Shown here one piece after another: positions 1 through 6,971 of a DNA stretch of 18,809 bases. Source of the stretch: Candidatus Omnitrophota bacterium (lineage in GTDB: Bacteria; Omnitrophota; Gorgyraeia; Zapsychrales; Zapsychraceae); assembly GCA_029567025.1 (NCBI GenBank), contig JAKQLT010000237.1:1-18809 (forward strand). Reading direction: 5' to 3'. Positions within the stretch are counted from its first letter, which is position 1. Each line of letters opens with the position of its first letter. A model generated the notes under the pieces. It searched no databases and was not told where the DNA came from. It saw only the letters and a list, made by a program, of their open reading frames with translations. A program made the translations under genes and the position numbers.

Positions 1-326
1 CTTAAAAATGGGGCCAACGCCGCGCTTCCACGCATAGCAATAACCACAATATCAACTTCTTTCAAAGCCACAAGGATTTCTAAATCCTCTTCGACGTCAA
101 GAATCTTTAATCCTTTAAATTGCGACCTAAAAGCACCTATCTTTTCTTTATGTATGGCCACATAACGAGGGAAAAACTTTTTAACCTGATTTTCAAGGAG
201 CTTATCATTATTATATGCGGTTAATCCTACAACTTTAAAACGCGCTGGAAACCGCTCAACAATTTTTAATGTATTAATTCCGATGGATCCTGTGGATCCC
301 AAAATAACAATATTCTTTGGCTTCAT
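1..326 (-). CDS. dxr: 1-deoxy-D-xylulose 5-phosphate reductoisomerase, N-terminal part (cut by window edge)
   Basis: This gene has no line of its own among the longer ORFs because it runs off the left edge; 108 codons are visible. The translation begins MKPKNIVILGSTGSIG, and the GSTGSIG motif at residues 10-16 is the NADPH-binding glycine loop typical of DXR. It is followed by a Rossmann-type alternation with the phrase VVIAMRGSAALAPFL where the family usually has a VNA..G.AGL sequence. DXR converts DXP to MEP, the first committed step of the cytosolic MEP isoprenoid pathway. The start ATG (326-324) overlaps the cdsA stop in an ATGA arrangement and has no clear Shine-Dalgarno sequence, so translational coupling is likely. 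The position after uppS and cdsA matches the common uppS-cdsA-dxr order. The catalytic and C-terminal domains lie outside the window. Confidence 0.93.
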   Translation of the reverse strand, partial: MKPKNIVILGSTGSIGINTLKIVERFPARFKVVGLTAYNNDKLLENQVKKFFPRYVAIHKEKIGAFRSQFKGLKILDVEEDLEILVALKEVDIVVIAMRGSAALAPFL

Positions 327-1144
327 AACGTTTTAAGAACAGAGCTCATATAAAAATAAAATGCCGGAGCTGAAAACAATAAACTATCAATCATATCCAA
401 CACACCGCCTAATCCAGGCAAAACCCGTCCAGAATCTTTCACATTAAAATCCCTTTTAATAAGAGATTCCGACAAATCACCCAATTGCCCAATAATTCCA
501 AAGAACGCGCCCATCAACGCAACATGCATAACAGAAAAACCTAATCGCACCGGCAAAAGATCCTTAACAAAAATGGCCACCACAACACTTACTAAGAAAC
601 TGCCCAAACACCCTTCAATAGTTTTATTAGGGCTCACACGAGGCAACAAAAGATGTTTTCCAAAGAAACTACCAAATAATAAAGCCCCAATATCTCCGGA
701 TTTCGTCACCAGCAAAATAAAAGACAACAATTTGACGCCTTCAAATCCCGGCAACAAATAACGAATCTTAATTAAAAAACTAAAAAACCAGGAAACATAA
801 ATAATGCCGAAAAGTGTCGTAGAGATTCCAATAATTGCCTTATCATTATCCTTTCGCGTAAATTGCATCAAAAAAATCGTTAATAGCACAAGAACAATGA
901 ATAATAATTCCCAACCTTTAGTCGGCTCAAACCTCATAAAAATGGACAAAGGAATGAAACATCCAATGACAATCCCTGTATAACTATAAATAGGAATGCC
1001 TTTTTTCTTCGTCAAATAAAAAAATTCATAAAGACCGCCGATCGTTAACGCCAAATGAAAAATAATGAACGCCCATCGATTAAAGATAGCGCAACAAACT
1101 AAAAATATCATAAGTGCCGCGCTAAGGATTCTTTCTTTACTCAT
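323..1144 (-). CDS. cdsA: Phosphatidate cytidylyltransferase (CDP-diacylglycerol synthase)
   Basis: This integral membrane enzyme makes CDP-diacylglycerol from CTP and phosphatidic acid, the precursor of bacterial phospholipids. The 273-residue protein is a typical length and is almost entirely hydrophobic, with about seven or eight membrane segments. The family signature lies at residues 227-253: SLIKRDFNVKDSGRVLPG followed by LGGVLDMID. Compared with the classical signature (PGHGG, DRxD) the histidine is leucine and the arginine is methionine; such variants are, to my recollection, seen in several non-proteobacterial lineages. An SPNKTIEG motif, the usual SPxKTxEG, precedes it. A good Shine-Dalgarno sequence (AAAGGAG) lies 7 nt before the ATG. 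The gene overlaps the end of uppS by 8 bp and the start of dxr by 4 bp, so the three are probably co-transcribed. Confidence 0.95.
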   Translation of the reverse strand: MSKERILSAALMIFLVCCAIFNRWAFIIFHLALTIGGLYEFFYLTKKKGIPIYSYTGIVIGCFIPLSIFMRFEPTKGWELLFIVLVLLTIFLMQFTRKDNDKAIIGISTTLFGIIYVSWFFSFLIKIRYLLPGFEGVKLLSFILLVTKSGDIGALLFGSFFGKHLLLPRVSPNKTIEGCLGSFLVSVVVAIFVKDLLPVRLGFSVMHVALMGAFFGIIGQLGDLSESLIKRDFNVKDSGRVLPGLGGVLDMIDSLLFSAPAFYFYMSSVLKTL

Positions 1145-1889
1145 GATTTTTCTCCTTTAAAATTCCCCCGTAACGTCGCTCACGATTCTGAAAATCAAGA
1201 ATGGCTTTCTTAAATTCCACCGCTGTAAACTCTGGCCAATATTTCTCTGTAAAATAAAATTCCGCATAAGATAACTGCCAGAGCAAGAAATTGCTTATTC
1301 TTTTTTCTCCTGATGTACGAATAAGAAGATCCGGGTCCGGCAATCCTCGTGTATAAAGAGCATTGCTAAAAACCTCTTCCGAAACATCTTCAACATTGAG
1401 ATTGCCCGCTTTTATCTTTTTAACGAGGTCTTTAACAGCATCCAAAATTTCTGTTCTTGCACCATAATTAAAAGCTAAATTCAAAATTAATCCGGTGTTA
1501 TTCTTCGTTTTTTCAGTCACAGAACAAATCGTCTCATAAACGGATTTCGGCAGGCCATCATAACGGCCAATCGTTTGGAACTTAATATTATTTTTTACCA
1601 ACTTCATTAACCGATCATTTAAAACAGAAACTAACGTATTCATTAACATAGAAACTTCTGTTTTAGGCCGCAACCAGTTTTCTGTCGAAAAAGTAAATAA
1701 AGTCAAAACTTTAATCTTCCACTCTAACGCCGCATTAATAATTTCTTCAACCCTCTTCACTCCTTCCAAATGTCCTTGCGTGCGAATCAAACCCCTTTTT
1801 TTCGCCCACCGACCATTGCCGTCCATAATAATCGCCACATGACAAGGAATATTATTTTTTTCTGTCTCTATCACAATCGTTTTCTTCAT
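1137..1889 (-). CDS. uppS: Isoprenyl transferase (undecaprenyl diphosphate synthase)
   Basis: This cis-prenyltransferase condenses isopentenyl diphosphate units onto farnesyl diphosphate, giving the C55 carrier for peptidoglycan and O-antigen. Diagnostic motifs are HVAIIMDGNGRWA with the catalytic Asp23, FTFSTENW near residues 65-72, NLAFNYGAR, DLLIRTSGE and FQNRERRYGG. The open frame extends upstream to a TTG at 1940. I prefer the ATG at 1889, which gives 250 residues, close to the family norm. The extra 17 codons would be translated through a terminator-like hairpin (1913-1933), and the TTG has no Shine-Dalgarno sequence. The ATG is preceded directly by AAAAGAG, so the ribosome binding site is weakly spaced and the start is less certain than the function. 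It overlaps cdsA by 8 bp. Confidence 0.95.
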   Translation of the reverse strand: MKKTIVIETEKNNIPCHVAIIMDGNGRWAKKRGLIRTQGHLEGVKRVEEIINAALEWKIKVLTLFTFSTENWLRPKTEVSMLMNTLVSVLNDRLMKLVKNNIKFQTIGRYDGLPKSVYETICSVTEKTKNNTGLILNLAFNYGARTEILDAVKDLVKKIKAGNLNVEDVSEEVFSNALYTRGLPDPDLLIRTSGEKRISNFLLWQLSYAEFYFTEKYWPEFTAVEFKKAILDFQNRERRYGGILKEKNHE

Positions 1890-1900
1890 CTCTTTTACTG

Positions 1901-1933
1901 ATTCAAATAAAATGGGGGATATACGATCCCCCA
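1901..1933 (-). terminator. Terminator-like hairpin between the coiled-coil gene and uppS
   Basis: On the minus strand an 8-bp perfect stem (TGGGGGAT at 1933-1926, ATCCCCCA at 1920-1913, 5-nt loop) is followed at once by TTTTATTTG. This is the usual layout of a rho-independent terminator read right to left. It lies about 80 nt after the stop of the coiled-coil gene and before the preferred uppS start. It probably ends the ompA-type unit. The U-tract is interrupted by one A, so termination may be incomplete. Confidence 0.6.
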
Positions 1934-2014
1934 ATCTCAACGCTACTTTAAACTCTGCTAAGTGTCCGTTACATCAACATATCCTTGATTTTAAGGATTA
2001 ACCGCGTTTAAATC

Positions 2015-2362
2015 TTATTGCGACACAGGAAGGATATTCTCCAGTTCCTTTAATTTCGATTCTAACGCCTCTTTGACTTTCGATGCTTTTTCTAACCGAT
2101 CTTTTAAATCATTATTAAACGCTTGTGTCTGTTCGGCAACACGGGACAATCCTTTTTTCGTATCTTGTGCCTTATTAAGATTTTCTTCTAAATTCTGTTT
2201 TTGTTGATTGGTTTCTTGAAGCATCTGCTCTGTCGTTAAACGTAAATATCTCTCTTGCTCTAACTCTTTATTCGCGTAAACCGCTTTTTGATTAAAACGA
2301 ACAGCTAATCCGATGCTCGATAGAACTAATATAATAATGATAGCAATAATAACAATGCGCAT
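2015..2362 (-). CDS. Small membrane-anchored coiled-coil protein, function unknown
   Basis: I do not recognise this 115-residue protein as a named family. It begins with one hydrophobic segment (about residues 3-21, rich in Ile, Leu and Val). A strongly charged, glutamine- and glutamate-rich helix with heptad-like spacing follows from about residue 32 to 109, which suggests a continuous coiled coil. It has no cysteine and no lipobox, so the N-terminus is probably an uncleaved anchor with the coiled coil in the periplasm. The start lies 18 nt after the stop of the OmpA-domain lipoprotein, with no strong Shine-Dalgarno sequence, so the two are probably translated from one message. The pairing suggests a partner in the cell envelope, which is inference. 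A terminator-like hairpin follows it. Confidence 0.75.
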   Translation of the reverse strand: MRIVIIAIIIILVLSSIGLAVRFNQKAVYANKELEQERYLRLTTEQMLQETNQQKQNLEENLNKAQDTKKGLSRVAEQTQAFNNDLKDRLEKASKVKEALESKLKELENILPVSQ

Positions 2363-2380
2363 ATTTTTTATTGATTCAGG

Positions 2381-2995
2381 TTATCGGCCTTTTTTCGTTG
2401 TCGGCGGTAAAATAACAATTTCAACACGTCGGTTGCGCTGTTTTCCTTGAACGGTATCATTTGAAGAAACAGGTTTAAATTCACCATATCCTGTGGCGGA
2501 TAACCGTTCAGGAGAAACTTGCTTCTCGTCTGATAAATAATGAAGAACGCTTAACGCGCGCGCCGTTGATAATTCCCAATTTGATTTCCATTTAGAATAT
2601 TTGATAGGCTGATTATCCGTATGGCCTTCAACGCCAACAGATAAATCCTTAACGGTTGTATTTAAAACACCTGCGACTTTTTCTAAAGTCATTAGCGATT
2701 CAGATTTAAGGTCAGCTTTACCTGAATCAAAAAGGACTTCAGCAACAAAAGTAATGACAAGCCCTTTCGAAAGCATTTCTACTTTGACTTGTTTATCGCC
2801 AATTTCTTGCTTGAGACGTTCCTCAAGCTCTTGTTTAGCTTTCTCAAGATCGGATAATTCGCTCTTTAATTTAGAAATTTTTTCGACATCAACACGTCGA
2901 CCTTTTTGGAAAATAAGCGTGCAACCGCTTAATAAAAAACTCGCCATGACCACAAATATTATGAATGAAAATGTCTTTCGGGAATATCTGCGCAT
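2381..2995 (-). CDS. OmpA-domain lipoprotein (peptidoglycan-binding)
   Basis: The 204-residue protein has a lipoprotein signal (basic MRRYSRK, hydrophobic core, lipobox LLSGC with Cys25). A short coiled coil follows at about residues 36-68, then a C-terminal OmpA/MotB-like domain from about residue 78. The domain shows FDSGKADL, GHTDN (124-128), NWELSTARA (139-147), RLSATGYGE (164-172) and NRRVEI (188-193). The aspartate in GHTDN and the arginine in STARA are the residues that bind diaminopimelate in peptidoglycan in known members. It should tether a membrane to the cell wall from the periplasm. Which membrane is unclear: T26 follows the lipidated Cys, and sorting rules for this lineage are not known. 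A strong AAAGGAGG lies 5 nt before the ATG, and a promoter candidate lies upstream. It could be named Pal-like, but no tol genes are nearby, and the domain resembles MotB as much as Pal. Confidence 0.88.
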   Translation of the reverse strand: MRRYSRKTFSFIIFVVMASFLLSGCTLIFQKGRRVDVEKISKLKSELSDLEKAKQELEERLKQEIGDKQVKVEMLSKGLVITFVAEVLFDSGKADLKSESLMTLEKVAGVLNTTVKDLSVGVEGHTDNQPIKYSKWKSNWELSTARALSVLHYLSDEKQVSPERLSATGYGEFKPVSSNDTVQGKQRNRRVEIVILPPTTKKGR

Positions 2996-3065
2996 CCAAT
3001 CCTCCTTTATACTTTCTTTTATATTTAATATATAAAATATTAATAATTATAAAAAATTCTTACCC

Positions 3066-3094
3066 AAATTAACATACGCCCTATTCAAAGTCAA
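3066..3094 (-). promoter_or_regulatory. Candidate sigma-70 promoter of the OmpA-type lipoprotein unit
   Basis: On the minus strand TTGACT (3094-3089) is followed after 17 nt by TAATTT (3071-3066), which is preceded by TGT, giving an extended -10 element. It lies in the 139-bp gap between purA and the lipoprotein gene, followed by a very AT-rich leader and a strong Shine-Dalgarno sequence. The -35 matches consensus well and the -10 poorly. This is a motif match by eye. Confidence 0.45.
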
Positions 3095-3134
3095 GAATTT
3101 TGTAAAAACCTAATACTTACAATAAGATACAGTC

Positions 3135-4406
3135 TTATCGAAAAATGATTTGATCCCGGCTACTGCCAATAGAAACATATTTGACTTGGACCTTCAAAAG
3201 CTGTTCTAATCGCTCAATATAAATCCGCGCATGATGCGGCAATTCTTTGTATGTTCGAATACCGCTTAATGGTGTACACCACCCTTTCATTGTTTCATAA
3301 ACTGGCTTGGCATGACTAATAACCTCGAAATCCATAGGAAAACTTTTATATGTTTTCCCTCTATAACGATAAGCCGTGCATATTTTGATTTCTTTTAAAT
3401 CATCCAACACATCTAATTTCATAATAGCTAATTCTGTAATACCATTAATAATGGCGGAATAACGAACCAACACACTGTCAAACCATCCGCATCGACGAGG
3501 GCGTCCTGTTGTTGCCCCATATTCTTTCCCTTTTTTACGAACAATTTCGTCCATTTTACAAGAAAATTCTGTCGGGAAAGGCCCTTCGCCCACACGAGTT
3601 GTATAAGCTTTCACGCACGCGATAGCCTTATCAATTTTCATAGGAGCCACGCCGCTTCCGACACAAACTCCGCCGACAGTCGAATTGGAAGACGTGACAA
3701 ACGGATAGGTTCCAAAATCAATATCCAAAAAAGTCCCTTGCGCTCCTTCAAAAAGAATGTCTTTTTTCTGATCAATCGCCTGATTCAAATAAATCGCGGT
3801 ATCACACACATAAGGAGCAATTTTTTTTCCATAATTTAAATATTCCTGATAAATATTTCTAAATCGAAAATCATTACGACTATAAACTTTTTTAAAAATC
3901 TCATTTTTCTCTCTTAAATTATCTGCCAATTTCTCTTTCAAAATTTTAGGATTCAAAAGATCAATGATTCTGATTCCGCATCGCGTGACCTTATCCGCAT
4001 AACATGGGCCAATGCCACGGCCTGTGGTTCCAATCTTATTTTTTCGCTTCGTTTCTCTTAAAGAATCTAAAATCCGATGATACGGCATAACCACATGACA
4101 CAATCCTGAAATCTTTAACCGTTTGGGGGTCACCTTAATTCCTTTTGACTCCTGCTCGGCAATTTCAGCCAGTAACGCTTTAGGGTCGACAACAACACCA
4201 TTACCGATCACACAAACTTTACCTTTATGTAAGAGCGCGGATGGCAACAAATGAAAAATATATTGTTTTCCATTAACGATGACAGTGTGTCCGGCATTAT
4301 TGCCGCCTTGATAACGCACCGTAATATCTGAATTTTCCGAGATAATATCGATAAGTTTCCCTTTGCCCTCATCGCCCCACTGTGAACCCACAACAACAGT
4401 ATTCAT
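3135..4406 (-). CDS. purA: Adenylosuccinate synthetase
   Basis: This cytosolic enzyme joins IMP and aspartate using GTP, the first step from IMP to AMP. The 423 residues match the family length. Motifs include GSQWGDEGKGK (7-17, P-loop region with the catalytic Asp11), GGNNAGHT with His40, TTGRGIGP, DIDFGTYPFVTSS, RVGEGPFPTE and GATTGRPRRCGWFD. The start ATG at 4406 is preceded by AGAAGGGGA. It follows the membrane protein gene by 33 nt and is the last gene before a 139-bp gap, so it probably closes the serA transcription unit. A 6-bp hairpin overlaps its stop codon but lacks a convincing U-tract. Confidence 0.97.
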   Translation of the reverse strand: MNTVVVGSQWGDEGKGKLIDIISENSDITVRYQGGNNAGHTVIVNGKQYIFHLLPSALLHKGKVCVIGNGVVVDPKALLAEIAEQESKGIKVTPKRLKISGLCHVVMPYHRILDSLRETKRKNKIGTTGRGIGPCYADKVTRCGIRIIDLLNPKILKEKLADNLREKNEIFKKVYSRNDFRFRNIYQEYLNYGKKIAPYVCDTAIYLNQAIDQKKDILFEGAQGTFLDIDFGTYPFVTSSNSTVGGVCVGSGVAPMKIDKAIACVKAYTTRVGEGPFPTEFSCKMDEIVRKKGKEYGATTGRPRRCGWFDSVLVRYSAIINGITELAIMKLDVLDDLKEIKICTAYRYRGKTYKSFPMDFEVISHAKPVYETMKGWCTPLSGIRTYKELPHHARIYIERLEQLLKVQVKYVSIGSSRDQIIFR

Positions 4407-4439
4407 ATTTTCCCCTTCTGTGAAGAAATGTTAAAAAAT

Positions 4440-5222
4440 CTATGCAAAAAAAGAATACAACAATCCCAATCCAGCAGATAAATAAATAGCGGATAAAATG
4501 ATTTTCAACAGCGATATCCATTCTAAAACGACCGCTTGAACTTTGCGGGAACTAAAGACCCACAACATCCCAATCCAAGCTACAATCATCAATATCCAAG
4601 AACTTGCGCTAAATAAAACAAGCGTCAGAATCAGTGAAAATTTTGTATGCCCTTGTTTAAAAAGGTCAATAAACAACGCATAATCATGACCCAAGACGGA
4701 TTCCATAATAGCCATAAAAAAACCTATTACCGCAGATAAAAGAAACAATCCAATAATAGAAAAAATATTTTTTATTCTGGTGTTTTGTTTTTTTATAGAC
4801 CCGCTAAAACTTTCTTTTAAATATGACGGTATTTTAAAAATAAAAGATTCTATTTTCTGGGATTTTTTATACACAAGCCAATCTTTAAAATGTCCTATTC
4901 CGCAAATAATAAAAATCACGGCCAATCCAGCATACATCCACCGAATCATATCAAAAACAAACGTTTCCTGTAAAAGCTCGTCGAATCCTCCAAGAACAAA
5001 AAGGGCTTTAACAGCTCCTGCTATTAAAATTACGACAAGCCCGCATCCTATAAGTCTTTTACGCGTTTTAGCAATAACAGATAAGAACGTGATAAAAATA
5101 ATAAAACTTGCTAATCCGCAAGGATTTATCGCGTCTTGTAGCCCAAATAAAACTGGCGGCCAAAAAGAAAACATTCTTTCTGACCTGCCAATTTTATTTT
5201 GTAAAAATTTCTCTTGAAACAT
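4440..5222 (-). CDS. Six-helix membrane protein, DsbD/CcdA-like
   Basis: The 260-residue protein has about six hydrophobic segments (near residues 22-50, 57-80, 95-112, 153-175, 196-224 and 237-258). The first contains GLQDAINPCGLASFIIFITF, which resembles the G(L/I)xDxxNPC motif of the DsbD/CcdA membrane family that moves reducing equivalents from the cytoplasm to the periplasm. The repeat-related segment in the fourth helix reads MESVLGHDY. In redox-active relatives a second cysteine is expected about here, and none is present. The cysteines are at 35, 60 and 107 only. Redox function is therefore doubtful, and the protein may be a divergent relative with another role. The start lies 7 nt after the serA stop with AAGG 5 nt upstream; Met17 is an alternative start. 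It sits between serA and purA, with no obvious functional link to either. Confidence 0.65.
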   Translation of the reverse strand: MFQEKFLQNKIGRSERMFSFWPPVLFGLQDAINPCGLASFIIFITFLSVIAKTRKRLIGCGLVVILIAGAVKALFVLGGFDELLQETFVFDMIRWMYAGLAVIFIICGIGHFKDWLVYKKSQKIESFIFKIPSYLKESFSGSIKKQNTRIKNIFSIIGLFLLSAVIGFFMAIMESVLGHDYALFIDLFKQGHTKFSLILTLVLFSASSWILMIVAWIGMLWVFSSRKVQAVVLEWISLLKIILSAIYLSAGLGLLYSFFA

Positions 5223-5229
5223 AAAAACC

Positions 5230-6819
5230 TTAAACTTTTATAAATTTAACAAAAAGAATCTCAGGCGCCTTTTTTAATTTCTCAATGGAGCTTTCAGGGA
5301 CCTCGCTATCAACGTTGACAACGCTGATGGCCTGTCCGCCTTTTTTCGCGCGTCCAAACGTAATGCCCGCAATATTAATTTTTTCCTGAGCCAGAATCGT
5401 TCCAACCGCGCCTACAACTCCGGGCCTATCATTATTATTAATAAAAAGCATGTCGCCGTCGGGAACCGCCTCAACGTAAACATCATTAACTTTAACAATG
5501 CGCGGTTGTTTATTGCTTGATAATGTCCCCCAAATCATCAAAGGTTCTTTATCCGTCGTTATTTGAACACTAATACAGTTAACGAATTCTTCTTCTTTTG
5601 TTGATTGGATTTCCTGAACATTAACGGCGCGTTCTTTCGCCAAATCAAGGGCATTAATAAAATTAATCGTTTCCCCTAAAATAGGCTTTAAAATACCATT
5701 GACTAAAGACAACGTGATCGGCGCTGTTTTATATTCTGTCATAATGCCGCTATAAGTAATCTTAATTTCACTGATAGCCCCAGAAATAAGTTGCCCAGCA
5801 AATTTTCCCATTTTAAAAGCTAATTGGACATACGGCGCTAAAATCTTATGTGCTTCAGCGCTCATCGTCGGAAAATTAGCCGCGTTCATAATGCCTTTGC
5901 CTAACATCGCATCACGAATGGTTTCCGCGATTTCAACCGCGACATTAATCTGCGCTTCAGAGGTGGAAGCGCCTAAATGAGGAGTTACAACACAATTATC
6001 AAATTTAAATAAAGGCGAACTAAAATCTGGCGGCTCTTGTTCATACACATCTAAAGCACAACCGGCAATCTTTTTTTCCTGCAATGCTTTTATAAGAGCC
6101 GTTTCATTAATAATACCTCCTCGCGCACAATTAATAACACGCGTTGTTGGTTTCATCAAAGCAAATTCCTTGTCTGAAATCAAATCCGTTGTCTCGGATG
6201 TTTTTGGAATATGGACGGTAATATAGTCCGCATCTTTCACAAGTTGTTCCACAGTAACCATTTGAACACCTTTTTGTTCAAAAACTTCCTTCGATAAAAA
6301 AGGATCAAAAGCAATGACGCGCATCCCAAAGGCCTTTCCAAATCCTGCTACCGTTGAACCAATGCGTCCCAAGCCAATAATTCCGAGAACTTTTCCATAA
6401 AGCTCAACCCCTTCAAATTTATTACGTTCCCACTGCCCGCTTTTTAAAGAAGCGCACGCCTGCGGAATATTGCGAGACAATGAAAGAATTAAACTCCACG
6501 TTTGCTCCGCAGTCGATGTGGTATTTCCCGCAGGAGTATTCATCACCACAATCCCTTTTTTCGTTGCGGCTTTAAGATCAACGTTATCCAATCCAACACC
6601 CGCCCGCCCAATAAACTTTAAATTATCAGCGGCCTCAATAATATCCGCTTTTAATTTAGTGGCGCTACGAATAACAATGGCTTCATAATTCTTAATAATC
6701 GCTTTTAATTCTTCTGGCTTTAATCCCGGTTTATAATCCACTTCGAATTCCGGAACCGCATTCAAAATTGCAATACCTTCTTCCGTCATTTTGTCGCTAA
6801 TTAAAATTTTCTTTTTCAT
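5230..6819 (-). CDS. serA: D-3-phosphoglycerate dehydrogenase, long form with ACT domain
   Basis: SerA oxidises 3-phosphoglycerate to 3-phosphohydroxypyruvate with NAD, the first step of serine synthesis. The 529 residues fit the long class. The catalytic D-2-hydroxyacid dehydrogenase region (about 1-315) has the nucleotide-binding GLGRIG (149-154), Arg233 in NCARGG, Glu262 in YEQEPP and His281 in VTPHLGAS. An intervening regulatory domain (about 320-450) follows, then a C-terminal ACT domain (about 455-529, containing NNNDRPGVVGAVG) that in relatives binds serine for feedback inhibition. The ATG has a strong AAGGAG at 7 nt spacing. The aminotransferase gene lies immediately upstream across a 152-bp leader with unusual structure, which suggests separate regulation of serA expression. 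Confidence 0.96.
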   Translation of the reverse strand: MKKKILISDKMTEEGIAILNAVPEFEVDYKPGLKPEELKAIIKNYEAIVIRSATKLKADIIEAADNLKFIGRAGVGLDNVDLKAATKKGIVVMNTPAGNTTSTAEQTWSLILSLSRNIPQACASLKSGQWERNKFEGVELYGKVLGIIGLGRIGSTVAGFGKAFGMRVIAFDPFLSKEVFEQKGVQMVTVEQLVKDADYITVHIPKTSETTDLISDKEFALMKPTTRVINCARGGIINETALIKALQEKKIAGCALDVYEQEPPDFSSPLFKFDNCVVTPHLGASTSEAQINVAVEIAETIRDAMLGKGIMNAANFPTMSAEAHKILAPYVQLAFKMGKFAGQLISGAISEIKITYSGIMTEYKTAPITLSLVNGILKPILGETINFINALDLAKERAVNVQEIQSTKEEEFVNCISVQITTDKEPLMIWGTLSSNKQPRIVKVNDVYVEAVPDGDMLFINNNDRPGVVGAVGTILAQEKINIAGITFGRAKKGGQAISVVNVDSEVPESSIEKLKKAPEILFVKFIKV

Positions 6820-6836
6820 CTCACTTCTCCTTCTTT

Positions 6837-6872
6837 AACTGGCCCGCACCCTGAAAGACGCAGTTCCAGGTG
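6837..6872 (-). promoter_or_regulatory. Possible pseudoknot in the serA leader RNA next to the Shine-Dalgarno sequence
   Basis: On the minus strand CACCTG (6872-6867) can pair with CAGGGTG (6853-6847) with one bulged G. The enclosed loop contains AACTG (6865-6861), which can pair with CAGTT (6841-6837) downstream, giving an H-type pseudoknot. The second stem ends a few bases before GAAGGAG, the serA ribosome binding site. Small translational riboswitches have this geometry, but I do not recognise the sequence as SAM-II, preQ1 or any other class I know. A competing nested pairing (CTGG with CCAG) exists. This is a hand-folded hypothesis. Confidence 0.3.
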
Positions 6873-6902
6873 ATAGCTTAAATCAGATTATTTAAGTCTA
6901 TC
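6872..6902 (-). repeat. 12-bp inverted repeat in the serA upstream region
   Basis: On the minus strand GATAG, a single bulged A and CTTAAAT (6902-6890) are complementary to ATTTAAG and CTATC (6883-6872) around a 6-nt loop. There is no U-tract after it, so it is not a terminator. It could be an RNA hairpin in the leader or a repressor operator, because it overlaps the -10 of a promoter candidate. Confidence 0.55.
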
Positions 6903-6913
6903 GGTTTTTTCAA
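6885..6913 (-). promoter_or_regulatory. Candidate serA promoter
   Basis: TTGAAA (6913-6908) is followed after 17 nt by TAATCT (6890-6885) on the minus strand; an alternative -10, AATAAT, lies at 15 nt spacing. The -35 is good and the -10 is weak. If used, transcription would start just before the possible pseudoknot, giving a leader of about 60 nt. Confidence 0.3.
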
Positions 6914-6971
6914 ACAGCACTTCCTCTTTTTCTTGAATAAAAATTTTGCTATGATTTCCTTAAAAAACTGC

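Noticed and set aside
1981..1998. Hairpin ATCCTT/AAGGAT after the coiled-coil gene
   Set aside because: Six base pairs without a U-tract; the stronger hairpin at 1913-1933 is the better terminator.
3119..3140. Inverted repeat (ATAAGA/TCTTAT) at the purA stop codon
   Set aside because: The stem is only 6 bp and AT-rich, it overlaps the stop codon, and no U-tract follows directly, so it is not convincing as a terminator.
4208..4396. 62-codon frame on the minus strand inside purA
   Set aside because: It is a frame-shifted reading of the conserved purA N-terminus.
4780..5217. 145-codon plus-strand open frame opposite the DsbD-like gene
   Set aside because: It lies wholly antisense to a membrane protein with clear helices, and its translation has no recognisable domain.
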